This document shows positions 17,246-25,828 of a stretch of 64,000 nucleotides of DNA, one piece after another (position 1 is the first letter of the stretch; each line of letters opens with the position of its first letter). Below the pieces are notes generated by a model. The model ran no database searches, had not been told where the DNA came from, and saw only the letters and a program-made list of their open reading frames with translations. The stretch comes from Rathayibacter oskolensis. Lineage in GTDB: Bacteria > Actinomycetota > Actinomycetes > Actinomycetales > Microbacteriaceae. The position numbers and the translations under genes were made by a program. The stretch lies in assembly GCF_900177245.1 (NCBI RefSeq), contig NZ_FXBM01000001.1, forward strand, positions 372,001 through 436,000, read 5' to 3'.

Positions 17246-17251
17246 TAAGCT
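17246..17251 (+). promoter_or_regulatory. -10 hexamer of the VWA gene
   Basis: TAAGCT, six bases before the ATG at 17258: a leaderless start opening the second half of the signalling island. Confidence 0.5.
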
Positions 17252-17257
17252 GACGGA

Positions 17258-18532
17258 ATGGCGGAGTTCAGCGCGAGTGTCTTTCAGAACGAGTTCCTCT
17301 CGGACGGCGCCACCGACGTGCACGCGATCGTGACGGTGACCGCCTCGGGCACCGGTGCGGCCGGCAGCGACGGTGCGGCCGCCGAGATCATCATCGTCGA
17401 CTGCTCCGGCTCGATGACCGGCGAGAACATGGTCGCCGCCAAGCGCGCCGCCGCGGTCGCCGTCGACCAGATCCTCGACGGCACCTTCTTCGCCGTCGTC
17501 GCGGGCTCCGAGCGCGCCGACCGCGCCTTCCCCTACCCCAACGCCTCCGTGCCGATGGTGCGCATGGAGCCGGGGGCGCGCGCCGCCGCCAAGGAGGCGA
17601 TCGGCTACCTCCAGGCCGATGGTGGCACCGCGATGGGCACGTGGCTCACGCTCGCCCGCCAGCTCTTCGCGAGCGTCCCCGAGGCCACGCAGCGGCACGC
17701 GATCCTGCTGACCGACGGCAAGAACGAGCACGAGTCGCGGATGCAGCTCGACGCGGCGATCCGTGCCGCCGGCGGCGTCTTCCAGTGCGATGTCCGCGGC
17801 GTCGGCTCCCGCTGGGTCGTCGAGGAGGCCCGCACGATCGCGAGCGCGCTGCTCGGCACGGTCGGACTGATCGCGAACCCCGCCGACATGGCGGCCGACT
17901 TCGAGCAGCTGATCCAGGCGTCGATGGGCCGCGGAGTCGCCAGCGGCGAGCTGCGCGTCTGGACCCCGCAGGGCGCACAGCTGCTCTTCGTGCGGCAGGT
18001 CGCGCCGAACCTCGAGGACCTCAGCTCCCGCCGCACCTCGGTGAACCCCCTCACCGGCTCCTATCCGACCGGCGCCTGGGGCGACGAGTCACGGGAGTAC
18101 CACGTGGCCGTGCGGGTCGCCTCCAAGCCCGTCGGGGCCGAGCAGCTGGCCGCCCGGGTGCAGCTGAGCGTGCGCGACGAGGTGGTCGCCTCCGCCCTCG
18201 TCAAGGCGCGCTGGACCGACGACTCCGCCCTCACCGCCCGCATCGACCCGGCCGTGGCGCACTACACCGGTCAGACCGAGCTGGCCTCGGCGATCCAGGA
18301 CGGGCTCGCGGCGAAGGCCGCGGGCGACGAGGCCACGGCGACCGTGAAGCTCGGCCGCGCGGTGCAGCTGGCCGCCGTCACGGGCAACGACGAGGCGACC
18401 GCGAAGCTGCGCAAGGTCGTCGAGATCGACAACCCGAACGAGGGCACCGTGCGGCTGAAGCGCGGAGTCGCCAAGCTCGACGAGATGGCGCTGGACACCG
18501 CGTCGACCAAGACCACGCGGGTGCGCAAGTGA
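17258..18532 (+). CDS. von Willebrand factor A domain protein
   Basis: 424 residues, cytoplasmic. The VWA domain (about 40-215) has the metal-ion adhesion site DCSGS (D48, S50, S52), a Thr in ADGGTAMGTW near 118-127 and LLTDGKNEHES further on. The C-terminal half has beta-rich and helical segments ending in a basic tail (TTRVRK). VWA proteins of this kind hold protein complexes together; in Ter-type stress systems a VWA protein works with a kinase and a PP2C phosphatase. The stop overlaps the FHA gene start (GTGA), so the two are translated together. Confidence 0.92.
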   Translation: MAEFSASVFQNEFLSDGATDVHAIVTVTASGTGAAGSDGAAAEIIIVDCSGSMTGENMVAAKRAAAVAVDQILDGTFFAVVAGSERADRAFPYPNASVPMVRMEPGARAAAKEAIGYLQADGGTAMGTWLTLARQLFASVPEATQRHAILLTDGKNEHESRMQLDAAIRAAGGVFQCDVRGVGSRWVVEEARTIASALLGTVGLIANPADMAADFEQLIQASMGRGVASGELRVWTPQGAQLLFVRQVAPNLEDLSSRRTSVNPLTGSYPTGAWGDESREYHVAVRVASKPVGAEQLAARVQLSVRDEVVASALVKARWTDDSALTARIDPAVAHYTGQTELASAIQDGLAAKAAGDEATATVKLGRAVQLAAVTGNDEATAKLRKVVEIDNPNEGTVRLKRGVAKLDEMALDTASTKTTRVRK

Positions 18533-19437
18533 GCTTCCGCTGCCCCGAGGGGCACACGTCGACCTCCGGCGACTACTGCGACGTCTGCGGCGCCCCGATC
18601 GGTGCCGCTCAGACTCCGGCGCCCGTCGCATCGAGTCCCGCCGCCCCGACGACGGCCATCCCGACGGGCCCGGCCGTCTGCCCGAACTGCTCGTACCCGA
18701 ACGAGGCGGGCGCGCTGTTCTGCGAGAACTGCGGCTACGACTTCACGACGGGCTCGCTGCCCGAGGCCGATCCGTTCACGGCGTCCGGCGCGGTCCGCGC
18801 CCCGGCCGAGGTCGGCGGGTCGGCGTCCGCCGCCGGCGACCCCTCCGCCCATCCGGGCGAGGTGCACGCCGCCGAGGCGCCGGGGGAGCAGTCACTGCCC
18901 CCGACGGCGCTCGTTCCGGAGTCGGAGGCCGGCTTCGACGTGCCCGTCGCCACCGCGCCGCCCGCCCCCTCCGCGCCGAGCGCTCCGACCGAGGTGACCC
19001 CCGAGGCGACGCCGGCCGCCGAGGCGTCCTCGCCCGACCCGTGGGTCGCCGAGCTCTGGATCGACCCCGACTGGTACGCGGAGCAGCGCGCGGAGGATCC
19101 GATGCCCTCTCCCGGCCCGCCGTCGACCGTCGTGCTGCGCGAGCGCTCCCTGCTCGTGGGGCGGCCCTCCGTCTCCCGCGGCATCTCGCCGCAGATCGAC
19201 TGCGGCACCGACTCCGGTGTGTCGCGGAGGCAGTGCCAGCTCTCGACCGACGGCGTGCGCTGGTGGGTCGAGGATCTGCAGTCGGCGAACGGCACCTACC
19301 TCGCCGCCGCCGGAGCGGGGCTGCCGCAGACGCCCCTCCCCGCCGGCCAGCGCCGCGAGGTCGGCGAGGGCGACCGGATCTACGTCGGCGCGTGGACGCG
19401 CCTGGTGCTCAGGAAGGCGCTGCCGGGCGAGGTCTGA
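18529..19437 (+). CDS. FHA-domain protein with two zinc ribbons
   Basis: 302 residues from a GTG overlapping the VWA stop. Two N-terminal zinc ribbons (C5/H9/C17/C20 and C51/C54/C65/C68) are followed by a Pro/Ala/Glu-rich linker (about 75-175) and a C-terminal FHA domain (about 200-300) with LLVGRPS, GVSRRQCQL, where Gln replaces the usual His of SRRH, and LQSANGTYL. FHA domains bind phosphothreonine, so this is the probable reader of PknG or of the adjacent kinase, similar in role to GarA though the N-terminus is different. It ends convergently with the kinase gene. Confidence 0.93.
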   Translation: MSFRCPEGHTSTSGDYCDVCGAPIGAAQTPAPVASSPAAPTTAIPTGPAVCPNCSYPNEAGALFCENCGYDFTTGSLPEADPFTASGAVRAPAEVGGSASAAGDPSAHPGEVHAAEAPGEQSLPPTALVPESEAGFDVPVATAPPAPSAPSAPTEVTPEATPAAEASSPDPWVAELWIDPDWYAEQRAEDPMPSPGPPSTVVLRERSLLVGRPSVSRGISPQIDCGTDSGVSRRQCQLSTDGVRWWVEDLQSANGTYLAAAGAGLPQTPLPAGQRREVGEGDRIYVGAWTRLVLRKALPGEV

Positions 19438-19449
19438 GCGGGCGTCGAT

Positions 19450-19471
19450 CCGCGGCCCGCAGAGGCCGCGG
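19450..19471. terminator. Bidirectional hairpin between FHA and kinase genes
   Basis: Perfect 8-bp stem CCGCGGCC (19450-19457) and GGCCGCGG (19464-19471) with a six-base loop, in the 37-base gap between convergent stops. Confidence 0.6.
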
Positions 19472-19474
19472 GGC

Positions 19475-20479
19475 TCAGCGGCCGGCGAGCACTCCGAGCA
19501 TCCACGACAGCGCGGAGACGGCGCCGACGCCCACGACGCTCGACGCGATGATGATGCTGCGGCGCACGCGCGCCGAGCGGGTGTCGGAGGCGGCGACCGG
19601 CTCCGGGACCTGCACGGCCATCGGCGCGGTCGTGCCCGCCGCGAGCCCGCTCCGCAGTCGCTGGGCGACCTGCTCGGCGGTCGGACGCCGGGCGGGGTCG
19701 CGCTGCGTCATGGCGACCAGGAGGCCGCGCCAGGCCTCGGGCAGCGACTCCGGAACGGCCGGGCTGCGGTGCAGGCGAGCGATCGCCGCCTCCAGCACGG
19801 TGCCGGCGTACTCGCGGTGCCCGGTGAGCGCCTCCAGCAGCACCAGCCCGAGCGAGAACACATCGCTGGCTCCACTGATCGGCTCGCCGGCGACCTGCTC
19901 GGGGCTGACGAAGCTGGCCGTGCCGATGACGATGCCGTCGCTGGTGAGGCGCGAGCCGTCCATGAAGTGCGCGACGCCGAAGTCGGTGAGCTTGGCGGTG
20001 TGGTCGTAGCCGCTCGAGCCGACGTCGCTGACGAGGATGTTCGCCGGCTTCACGTCGCGGTGCACGACTCCGCGCTCGTGCAGGTAGGCGAGGGCCTCGG
20101 CGAGCTGGGCGCCGATCGCGGCCACCTCTCCGGCGGCCATCCGGCCCGAGTCGAGCCGCTTCTCCATCGTCGGGTCGGCCACGAGCTCCATGACGACGTA
20201 GCGGCGCACTTCGCCGCCGAAGTTGTGCAGTCCCGCGTCGAAGAGGTTGACGATGCCCGGGTGCGCGAACGAGCTGAGCATCCGCACCTCGCGCTCCTGA
20301 CGGGCGACGTCGTCGGGGCTCGAGGCCTCGGCGCGGAACACCTTCACGGCGACGTCGCGCTGCACGGTCTCGTCCCGCGCTCGGTAGACCGAGCCCATGC
20401 CTCCCGAGCCGATGCGCTCGATGAGGTAGTAGCGGCCGGCCACCTTCTGCTGCGCAGCGCCGGCGGCGATGACACTCAC
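19475..20479 (-). CDS. Membrane-anchored serine/threonine protein kinase
   Basis: 334 residues from a GTG. The kinase domain fills residues 15-275: GSGGMGSVY loop (24-32), ATP-binding Lys46 in VAVKVF, HRDVKPAN (H140, catalytic D142), DFG (166-168) and the GTASFVSPEQ activation segment, all typical of PknB-like Hanks kinases. A linker and one hydrophobic helix (about 302-328) close the protein with only a few residues outside, so no extracellular sensor such as PASTA repeats is present. It faces the FHA gene convergently, which makes that protein a natural substrate. It is the second kinase of the island. Confidence 0.93.
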   Translation of the reverse strand: MSVIAAGAAQQKVAGRYYLIERIGSGGMGSVYRARDETVQRDVAVKVFRAEASSPDDVARQEREVRMLSSFAHPGIVNLFDAGLHNFGGEVRRYVVMELVADPTMEKRLDSGRMAAGEVAAIGAQLAEALAYLHERGVVHRDVKPANILVSDVGSSGYDHTAKLTDFGVAHFMDGSRLTSDGIVIGTASFVSPEQVAGEPISGASDVFSLGLVLLEALTGHREYAGTVLEAAIARLHRSPAVPESLPEAWRGLLVAMTQRDPARRPTAEQVAQRLRSGLAAGTTAPMAVQVPEPVAASDTRSARVRRSIIIASSVVGVGAVSALSWMLGVLAGR

Positions 20480-20547
20480 GACGACCCTCGCCTCTCGCTG
20501 AACGGCACGTCCGGAGCACCCCGGCAGGGTGCCTGCACTACCCGGGA

Positions 20548-20563
20548 CGCCCCGAGAGGGGCG
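20548..20563 (-). terminator. Candidate terminator of the sugar ABC operon
   Basis: CGCCCC and GGGGCG stem closed by a GAGA tetraloop, 83 bases beyond the stop of the last permease gene. There is no T-tract. Confidence 0.4.
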
Positions 20564-20645
20564 CCTGTGGTAGACGGTACCGCTCGCGCCAGGACCTGTG
20601 GAGTGGCAGAGGAGGACTTGACAAGAGTGGCCAGGCGGGACTGGG

Positions 20646-21470
20646 TCAGCGCAGTCCGCTGCGCGCGAATCCCTGCACGAAGTAGCGCTGGAACACGAGG
20701 AAGAGCACGACCATCGGCACCACGTTCACGAGTGCGAAGGCCATCGTCGCTCCGTAGTCGCTGCCGAACTGCCCCTGGAGGAAGAGCAGCCCGATCGGCA
20801 GTGTGAAGAGCACGTTCTCCTTCAGCGCGATCAGGGGCCAGGCGAAGTCGTTCCACGAGCCCAGGAGGGTCATGAAGAACAGCACGGCGATCAGGGGCTT
20901 CGAGAGCGGGAGGACGATGCGGGTGAACACGCGGAAGTGCCCGGCTCCGTCGATCCGCGCGGCCTCGATCAGATCGCGGGGGATCGCCAGGATGAACTGC
21001 CGCGCGAGGAACAGACCGAACGCCGAGGCGGCCGTCGGCAGGATCACGGCCCAGTAGCTCCCGTAGAGGCCGAGGTCGGTGACCAGCCGGAACAGCGACA
21101 CCATGATGACCTGCACGGGCAGCGTCAGCGTCGACAGCGCGAGGAGGAAGAGCGCGGAGGAGCCGCGGAACCGCAGCTGCGCGAACGCGTAGCCGCCGAG
21201 CAGGTTGATCGCCACGGTGATCAGGGCCGTGACCAGGCTGATGGCGACGGAGTTGCCGAACCAGGTCGCGACCGGGAACGACGAGAAGACGCGCTCGAAG
21301 TTCACGAGGGTGAGCTCGCGCGGCCAGAGGCGCAGGGTGCCGCCGAGCAGCTCGGCGCGCGAGGAGAACGCGACCACGATCATCCAGTAGAGCGGGAACA
21401 GGATGACGATCGAGACCACGACGGCCAGGGCGAGCCGGACGACGAGCGAGGTGCGGGAGGAGCGGATCAT
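20646..21470 (-). CDS. Carbohydrate ABC transporter permease (MalG-like)
   Basis: 274 residues with six predicted membrane helices. The cytoplasmic EAA loop reads EAARIDGAGHFRVFTRIVLP (about 166-185), the site that docks the ATPase. The ATG at 21470 overlaps the upstream permease stop (ATGA), which fixes the start although the frame stays open upstream. It is the last gene of a three-gene operon (binding protein, permease, permease) of the CUT1 class. No ATP-binding subunit is encoded, so a shared ATPase such as MsiK elsewhere is expected. Confidence 0.93.
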   Translation of the reverse strand: MIRSSRTSLVVRLALAVVVSIVILFPLYWMIVVAFSSRAELLGGTLRLWPRELTLVNFERVFSSFPVATWFGNSVAISLVTALITVAINLLGGYAFAQLRFRGSSALFLLALSTLTLPVQVIMVSLFRLVTDLGLYGSYWAVILPTAASAFGLFLARQFILAIPRDLIEAARIDGAGHFRVFTRIVLPLSKPLIAVLFFMTLLGSWNDFAWPLIALKENVLFTLPIGLLFLQGQFGSDYGATMAFALVNVVPMVVLFLVFQRYFVQGFARSGLR

Positions 21471-22396
21471 TCGACGAGGTCCCTGCTGCGGTTCGTGCGC
21501 CACTGCACGGCGGTGAAGATCATCGTGAACACGAGCAGGACGATGCCGATGGCCGCCGCGTAGCCCTGGTCGCGCGTGACGAATCCGGTGTCGTAGGCGT
21601 AGGTGACCAGCACCGAGGTCGCATTCTGCGGCCCGCCCCCGGTGAGCACGAAGACGATGTCGAAGACCTGGAACGAGTAGATGACGTTCAGGATCAGCAG
21701 GAAGAACGTCGACGGGCCGACGAGCGGCAGGGTGACGTGCCGGAACTGCTGCCAGCCGTTCGCGCCGTCGAGTCGGGCCGCCTCGTACAGCGCGGGGTTC
21801 ACGCCCTGCAGCCCGGCGAGGTAGATCAGCATGTTGAAGCCCGTGCGCCACCAGAGCGTCACCAGCACGACGGAGGCGAACGCCGCGGCTCCTCCGGACT
21901 GCCACGCGATCCTCGGCAGGCCGATGGTCTGCAGGAGCCCGTCGAGCACTCCGCTGTTCTCGTCGAAGATCAGCACGCCCATGAGCGCCGTCGCGACGCC
22001 CGAGACCGCCATCGGCAGGATCAGGATCGACCGGAACACCGCTCGCGCCGGCAGCACCGAGTTGAGCAGCACCGCTGCTCCCAGGCCGAGGGCCATGGAG
22101 GCGGGGGTGACGATCAGGGTGAACAGCGCGGTGTTCAGCGTGGAGCGCCAGAACAGCGGATCGGAGAGCAGTCTCACGTAGTTGTCGAGGCCGATGAAGA
22201 CGCCGACGCCGAACCCGTTGGTGCTCTGGAAGCTGATCAGGAACGCACCGCCCAGCGGGACGAACACGAAGAGCCCGAGCATCAACAGGTTCGGGGCCAG
22301 GAAGGCGTAGGCAGCGGCGGTCTCGCGGGCGGGCGCACGGGAGGAGCGCCGGGGGCGGGCGGTGACCGCCTCCGGCGCGAGGGGGGCGACGCTCAC
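21467..22396 (-). CDS. Carbohydrate ABC transporter permease (MalF-like)
   Basis: 309 residues with six membrane helices; the first (about 28-50) follows an Arg-rich N-terminus. The EAA loop is YEAARLDGANGWQQFRHVTLP-like at about 209-229. It pairs with the MalG-like permease to form the channel of a sugar importer. Its GTG/ATG region overlaps the stop of the binding protein gene by four bases. Confidence 0.93.
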   Translation of the reverse strand: MSVAPLAPEAVTARPRRSSRAPARETAAAYAFLAPNLLMLGLFVFVPLGGAFLISFQSTNGFGVGVFIGLDNYVRLLSDPLFWRSTLNTALFTLIVTPASMALGLGAAVLLNSVLPARAVFRSILILPMAVSGVATALMGVLIFDENSGVLDGLLQTIGLPRIAWQSGGAAAFASVVLVTLWWRTGFNMLIYLAGLQGVNPALYEAARLDGANGWQQFRHVTLPLVGPSTFFLLILNVIYSFQVFDIVFVLTGGGPQNATSVLVTYAYDTGFVTRDQGYAAAIGIVLLVFTMIFTAVQWRTNRSRDLVE

Positions 22397-23763
22397 GACG
22401 TCGCGGCCGCGATGCCGGCCGTGAGTCCGGCGATCGTGTCCTCCGTGCTCTGCCCGCCGACGAAGGCCTGCTCGAGCTGTTCCTTGAGCACCGCGATGAT
22501 GGCGGCCATGTCGGGCGACGCCACCTGAGCGGAGTCGGAGGCCTGCACCGTGCCGGCCTGGCCGAGGAAGACCTCGGAGAGCTCCGGGCGCACGGCGAAC
22601 TCGATGCCCGACTCGGTCAGGTCGCGACGGGTCGGCAGGAGCGAGGCGCCGGCGCAGAAGTCGCTCATCGCCTCCTCCTCGGTGACGAAGGACAGGAACG
22701 CGGCCGCCAGCTCCGGCTGCGCGGTCGCCTTCGTCGCGACGAGCGCGTTACCGCCGAAGTCGCCGCCGCCGCGGACGTTCCGCGGCGAGTAGGTGGCGCC
22801 CCACTCGAAGTCGAGGGTCGCGTCGGCGTCGGGGATCAGGAACGCGCCGGCGAAGGTCATGGCGGTCGTCTGCGAGTACCAGAGGTCGCTGGCGTAGGTC
22901 GTCGCCTGGATCGAGCTGCTCGGCGGGACGAGCCCGTTCGTGAAGAAGCTGCGGCTGAAGTCGATCGCCGCACGACCGGCGTCGGAGTCGATGGCGGGCG
23001 CCGAGAGGTCCTCGGTGAGGAACCGGCCGTCGGCCTGGAAGAGCAGGCTGAGCCAGCGGGTGACTCCGTTGCCCTGCCAGTTGTAGGCGAACGGGAAGCG
23101 CTCGGCGGGGAGCGAGGCGCGGAGCTTGTTCCCGACCTCGGTGAACTCGTCCCAGGTCCACGCCTCGTCGGGCGAGGACGGGAAGCTCGTGACCCCCGCG
23201 GCCGCCAGCGCCTCGGTGTTGTAGAGGATCAGCGACGTGTCGGTGTGGTGCGGGACGCCGAAGGGGCTCCCGTTGCTCTGCACGGCGGCCCACGCCGCGT
23301 CGGTGAAGCGGTCGGCCACGTCGCCGTCGAGGTAGTCGGAGAGGTCGAGCAGCTGGTCGCGCCCCGCGTAGCTGCCGAAGGTGTAGTACGGCACCCGGAA
23401 GACGTCGGGCGGGTTGCCCGCCTGCAGCTGGGCGTCGATGTTCGTGAACATCTGTTCGTAGGGGACTGCGTTCAGGGTCACCGTCGCCCCGGAGTTCGCC
23501 TCCTGGAACCGGTCGATCGCCCGCTGGAACCCGGCGAGCTCGGCGTCGGTGCCCCAGGTGGTGAAGGTGAGCGTGCCGCTGTCGGCGCTCGCCTGCGGAG
23601 CGGCAGGAGCGAACCCGCAGCCGGCGAGCACGAGCGGCGCCGCGGCGACTCCCAGAGCGCCGAGGAACCGTCGCCGATCGAGAACGGCCCGCTCGAAGAC
23701 GGTCCTGTCGAACGCGCTCCTGCCGAGCGCGGAGCTGAGCGGATCCCTGCTGTTCCGAACCAT
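22393..23763 (-). CDS. Sugar-binding lipoprotein of an ABC importer
   Basis: 456 residues, extracellular solute-binding protein family 1. The signal region has DRRRFLGALG before a hydrophobic stretch and the lipobox VLAGC (Cys49), so a Tat-type lipoprotein signal is possible. The mature part begins with GTLTFTTWGTDAELAGFQRA and has AQLQAGNPPDVFRVPYYTFG, typical of CUT1 binders of oligosaccharides. A GGGAGG ribosome-binding site is present. The N-terminal 30 residues ahead of the Arg pair are unusually long. The sugar is unknown; the GH1 enzyme and LacI regulator at 54-56 kb may share its substrate. Confidence 0.92.
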   Translation of the reverse strand: MVRNSRDPLSSALGRSAFDRTVFERAVLDRRRFLGALGVAAAPLVLAGCGFAPAAPQASADSGTLTFTTWGTDAELAGFQRAIDRFQEANSGATVTLNAVPYEQMFTNIDAQLQAGNPPDVFRVPYYTFGSYAGRDQLLDLSDYLDGDVADRFTDAAWAAVQSNGSPFGVPHHTDTSLILYNTEALAAAGVTSFPSSPDEAWTWDEFTEVGNKLRASLPAERFPFAYNWQGNGVTRWLSLLFQADGRFLTEDLSAPAIDSDAGRAAIDFSRSFFTNGLVPPSSSIQATTYASDLWYSQTTAMTFAGAFLIPDADATLDFEWGATYSPRNVRGGGDFGGNALVATKATAQPELAAAFLSFVTEEEAMSDFCAGASLLPTRRDLTESGIEFAVRPELSEVFLGQAGTVQASDSAQVASPDMAAIIAVLKEQLEQAFVGGQSTEDTIAGLTAGIAAATS

Positions 23764-23895
23764 GACGGCCTCCCTCTCGGGGGCCAGACGGTGGCTCCCG
23801 GAGGGAGGCTAGCCCGAGCGGGCACGTGCGGTCCGGTACTGGACGGATCGCCGTTCCTGTGAGAGAAGCGAGCTATCCGTGCCGGTTCCGGCGGC

Positions 23896-24522
23896 TCAGC
23901 CGCGCTTGCCGAGCATGCCCTCGAACGAGTCGTCGAGCGCCCAGGGGTCGCGCACCGCGCCCGACCGCGTCGAGCGCGCGGCCTCGCCGGCGAGCTCGCG
24001 GCCGGCGCGCTCGATGCGCGACGGGAGCGCCCTGCCGTCCTCGGTCGCGCCGCCCCAGTCGTCCGTGGCCGCGAAGACCGTCGTCGAGAGGGGAGCCGCG
24101 TGGAGGTAGGCGAAGAGCGGCCGCATCGCGTAGTCGATCGCCAGCGAGTGCCGGGGCGAGCCGCCGGTCGCCGCGAGCAGCACGGGGAGGCCCCGGAGCG
24201 CCTCCGTGTCGAGCACGTCGACGAACGACTTGAAGAGGCCGCTGTAGCTCGTGGTGAAGATCGGCGTGACGGCGACGAGGCCGTCGGCGCCGGCGACCGC
24301 GTCGAGCGCGGTCTGCAGCGCCGGGCTGGCGAAGCCGGTGAGGAGGGTGTTCGTCACGTCGTGCGCGAGGTCGCGCAGCTCGATGACGCTCCGCTCGACG
24401 GCGTAGCCCTGCTCGGCGAGGGCGGCCTCGGTCGCGTCGCCGAGCCGGTCGGCGAGGAGCCGGGTCGACGACGGCTGGCTGAGGCCAGCGGAGAGGACGG
24501 TGATCCTGCGGGTGTTGTCCAT
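23896..24522 (-). CDS. NAD(P)H-dependent FMN reductase, CE1759 type
   Basis: 208 residues, flavodoxin-like reductase fold: ITVLSAGLSQPSSTRLLADR at the N-terminus binds FMN phosphate and TPIFTTSYSGLFKSFVD (about 86-102) is the flavin loop. It lies 12 bases after the luciferase-like monooxygenase gene and matches the LLM-partnered FMN reductase group (CE1759), expected to supply reduced FMN. The C-terminal 30 residues are acidic and partner-specific. The oxidised substrate is unknown. Confidence 0.88.
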   Translation of the reverse strand: MDNTRRITVLSAGLSQPSSTRLLADRLGDATEAALAEQGYAVERSVIELRDLAHDVTNTLLTGFASPALQTALDAVAGADGLVAVTPIFTTSYSGLFKSFVDVLDTEALRGLPVLLAATGGSPRHSLAIDYAMRPLFAYLHAAPLSTTVFAATDDWGGATEDGRALPSRIERAGRELAGEAARSTRSGAVRDPWALDDSFEGMLGKRG

Positions 24523-24534
24523 GGCGGGTGCCTC

Positions 24535-25629
24535 CTAGACGGCGACGGGAACGGGCTGCGCGTCGCGCGCGGCCACGAGGGAGGAGTGGGTGGGGGCGTC
24601 GGGCACGTGGGCGGGGCGTCCCTCCGCGAAGCCGCGGCGCAGCTCCGGCAGGATCTCGCCGAGCATGTCCATCTGCTCGAGCACCGTCTTGAGCGGGAGC
24701 CCGGCGTGATCGATCAGGAACAGCTGGCGCTGGTAGTCGCCGACGTACTCGCGGAACCCCAGGGTGCGGTCGATGATCTGCTGCGGCGATCCGACGGTGA
24801 GCGGGGTCTGCTCGGTGAAGTCCTCGAGCGAGGGTCCGTGGCCGTAGACCGGGGCGTTGTCGAAGTAGGGGCGGAACTGCGTCACGGCGTCCTGCGAGTT
24901 CTTCGCCATGAAGATCTGGCCGCCCAGCCCGACGATCGCCTGGTCGGCGGTGCCGTGACCGTAGTGCTCGAAGCGCTGGCGGTAGAGCTGCACCATCTTC
25001 TGGGTGTGCGAGGCGGGCCAGAAGATGTGGTTCGCGAAGAAGCCGTCGCCGTAGTAGGCGGCCTGCTCGGCGATCTGGGGCGAGCGGATCGAGCCGTGCC
25101 AGACGAAGGGTGCGACGCCGTCGAGCGGGCGCGGGGTCGACTGGAAGCCCTGGAGGGGCGTGCGGAACTGGCCCTCCCAGTCGACGTACTCCTCGGTCCA
25201 GAGGCGGTGCAGCAGGTCGTAGTTCTCGATCGTCAGCTCGATGCCGCGACGGATGTCCTTGCCGAACCACGGGTAGACCGGGCCGGTGTTGCCGCGCCCG
25301 AGCATCAGGTCGACGCGGCCGTCGGCGAGGTGCTGGAGCATCGCGTAGTCCTCGGCGAGCTTCACCGGGTCGTTCGTGGTGATCAGGGCCATCGCGGTCG
25401 AGAGCAGGAGGCGCTCCGTGCGCGCCGCGATGTACCCGAGGGTGGTCGTCGGCGAGGACGACCAGAAGGGCGGGTTGTGGTGCTCGCCGAGGGCGAAGAC
25501 GTCGAGCCCGATCTCCTCGGCCTTCAGCGCGATGGCGACGGTCGCCTTGATCTTCTCGGCTTCGGTCGGGGTGTGCCCGTCGGTGGGATCGGTCGTGATG
25601 TCGCTGACCGTGAAGATGCCGAACTGCAT
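24535..25629 (-). CDS. FMN-dependent luciferase-like monooxygenase, CE1758 type
   Basis: 364 residues. The ATG at 25629 is chosen because AAGGAG lies nine bases upstream; the longer frame to 25674 has no such site. Bacterial luciferase-like barrel features include MQFGIFTVSDIT, EEIGLDVFALGEHHNPPF (about 44-61), LLLSTAMALITTNDPVKLAEDYA and VDLMLGRGNTGPVY. Together with the following reductase it forms the CE1758/CE1759 two-component monooxygenase found in actinobacteria. Substrate and physiological role are not known; sulfonate or alkane-type carbon compounds are guesses. Confidence 0.9.
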   Translation of the reverse strand: MQFGIFTVSDITTDPTDGHTPTEAEKIKATVAIALKAEEIGLDVFALGEHHNPPFWSSSPTTTLGYIAARTERLLLSTAMALITTNDPVKLAEDYAMLQHLADGRVDLMLGRGNTGPVYPWFGKDIRRGIELTIENYDLLHRLWTEEYVDWEGQFRTPLQGFQSTPRPLDGVAPFVWHGSIRSPQIAEQAAYYGDGFFANHIFWPASHTQKMVQLYRQRFEHYGHGTADQAIVGLGGQIFMAKNSQDAVTQFRPYFDNAPVYGHGPSLEDFTEQTPLTVGSPQQIIDRTLGFREYVGDYQRQLFLIDHAGLPLKTVLEQMDMLGEILPELRRGFAEGRPAHVPDAPTHSSLVAARDAQPVPVAV

Positions 25630-25671
25630 GAGGCGCTCCTTACTCTCCTGGCGCCTCCCGGGCGCCCTGTC

Positions 25672-25685
25672 CATGCGTTTGCATG
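25672..25685. promoter_or_regulatory. Candidate operator upstream of the monooxygenase pair
   Basis: Inverted repeat CATGC (25672-25676), GTTT spacer, GCATG (25681-25685), 43 bases upstream of the monooxygenase start and followed by a second TGTACA-like palindrome. A regulator site is inferred from symmetry only. Confidence 0.35.
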
Positions 25686-25828
25686 TACATCACCATCCAA
25701 CCAGACGGCGGCGGATCTATTCCATCGGGTGCGGCGGAGGCGATGAGGGAACCGGCCGCTGGGAGCAGCCTGTAGCTAAGGCGTTCAAATCAGAGCAGAA
25801 TGGCACCTGCAACGATCAGGAGGTCGAA

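Noticed and set aside
20646-23763. Sugar ABC operon as an incomplete or decayed system because no ATPase gene is present
   Set aside because: CUT1 importers in actinobacteria commonly share one ATPase (MsiK) encoded elsewhere; all three genes here are intact and overlap properly.
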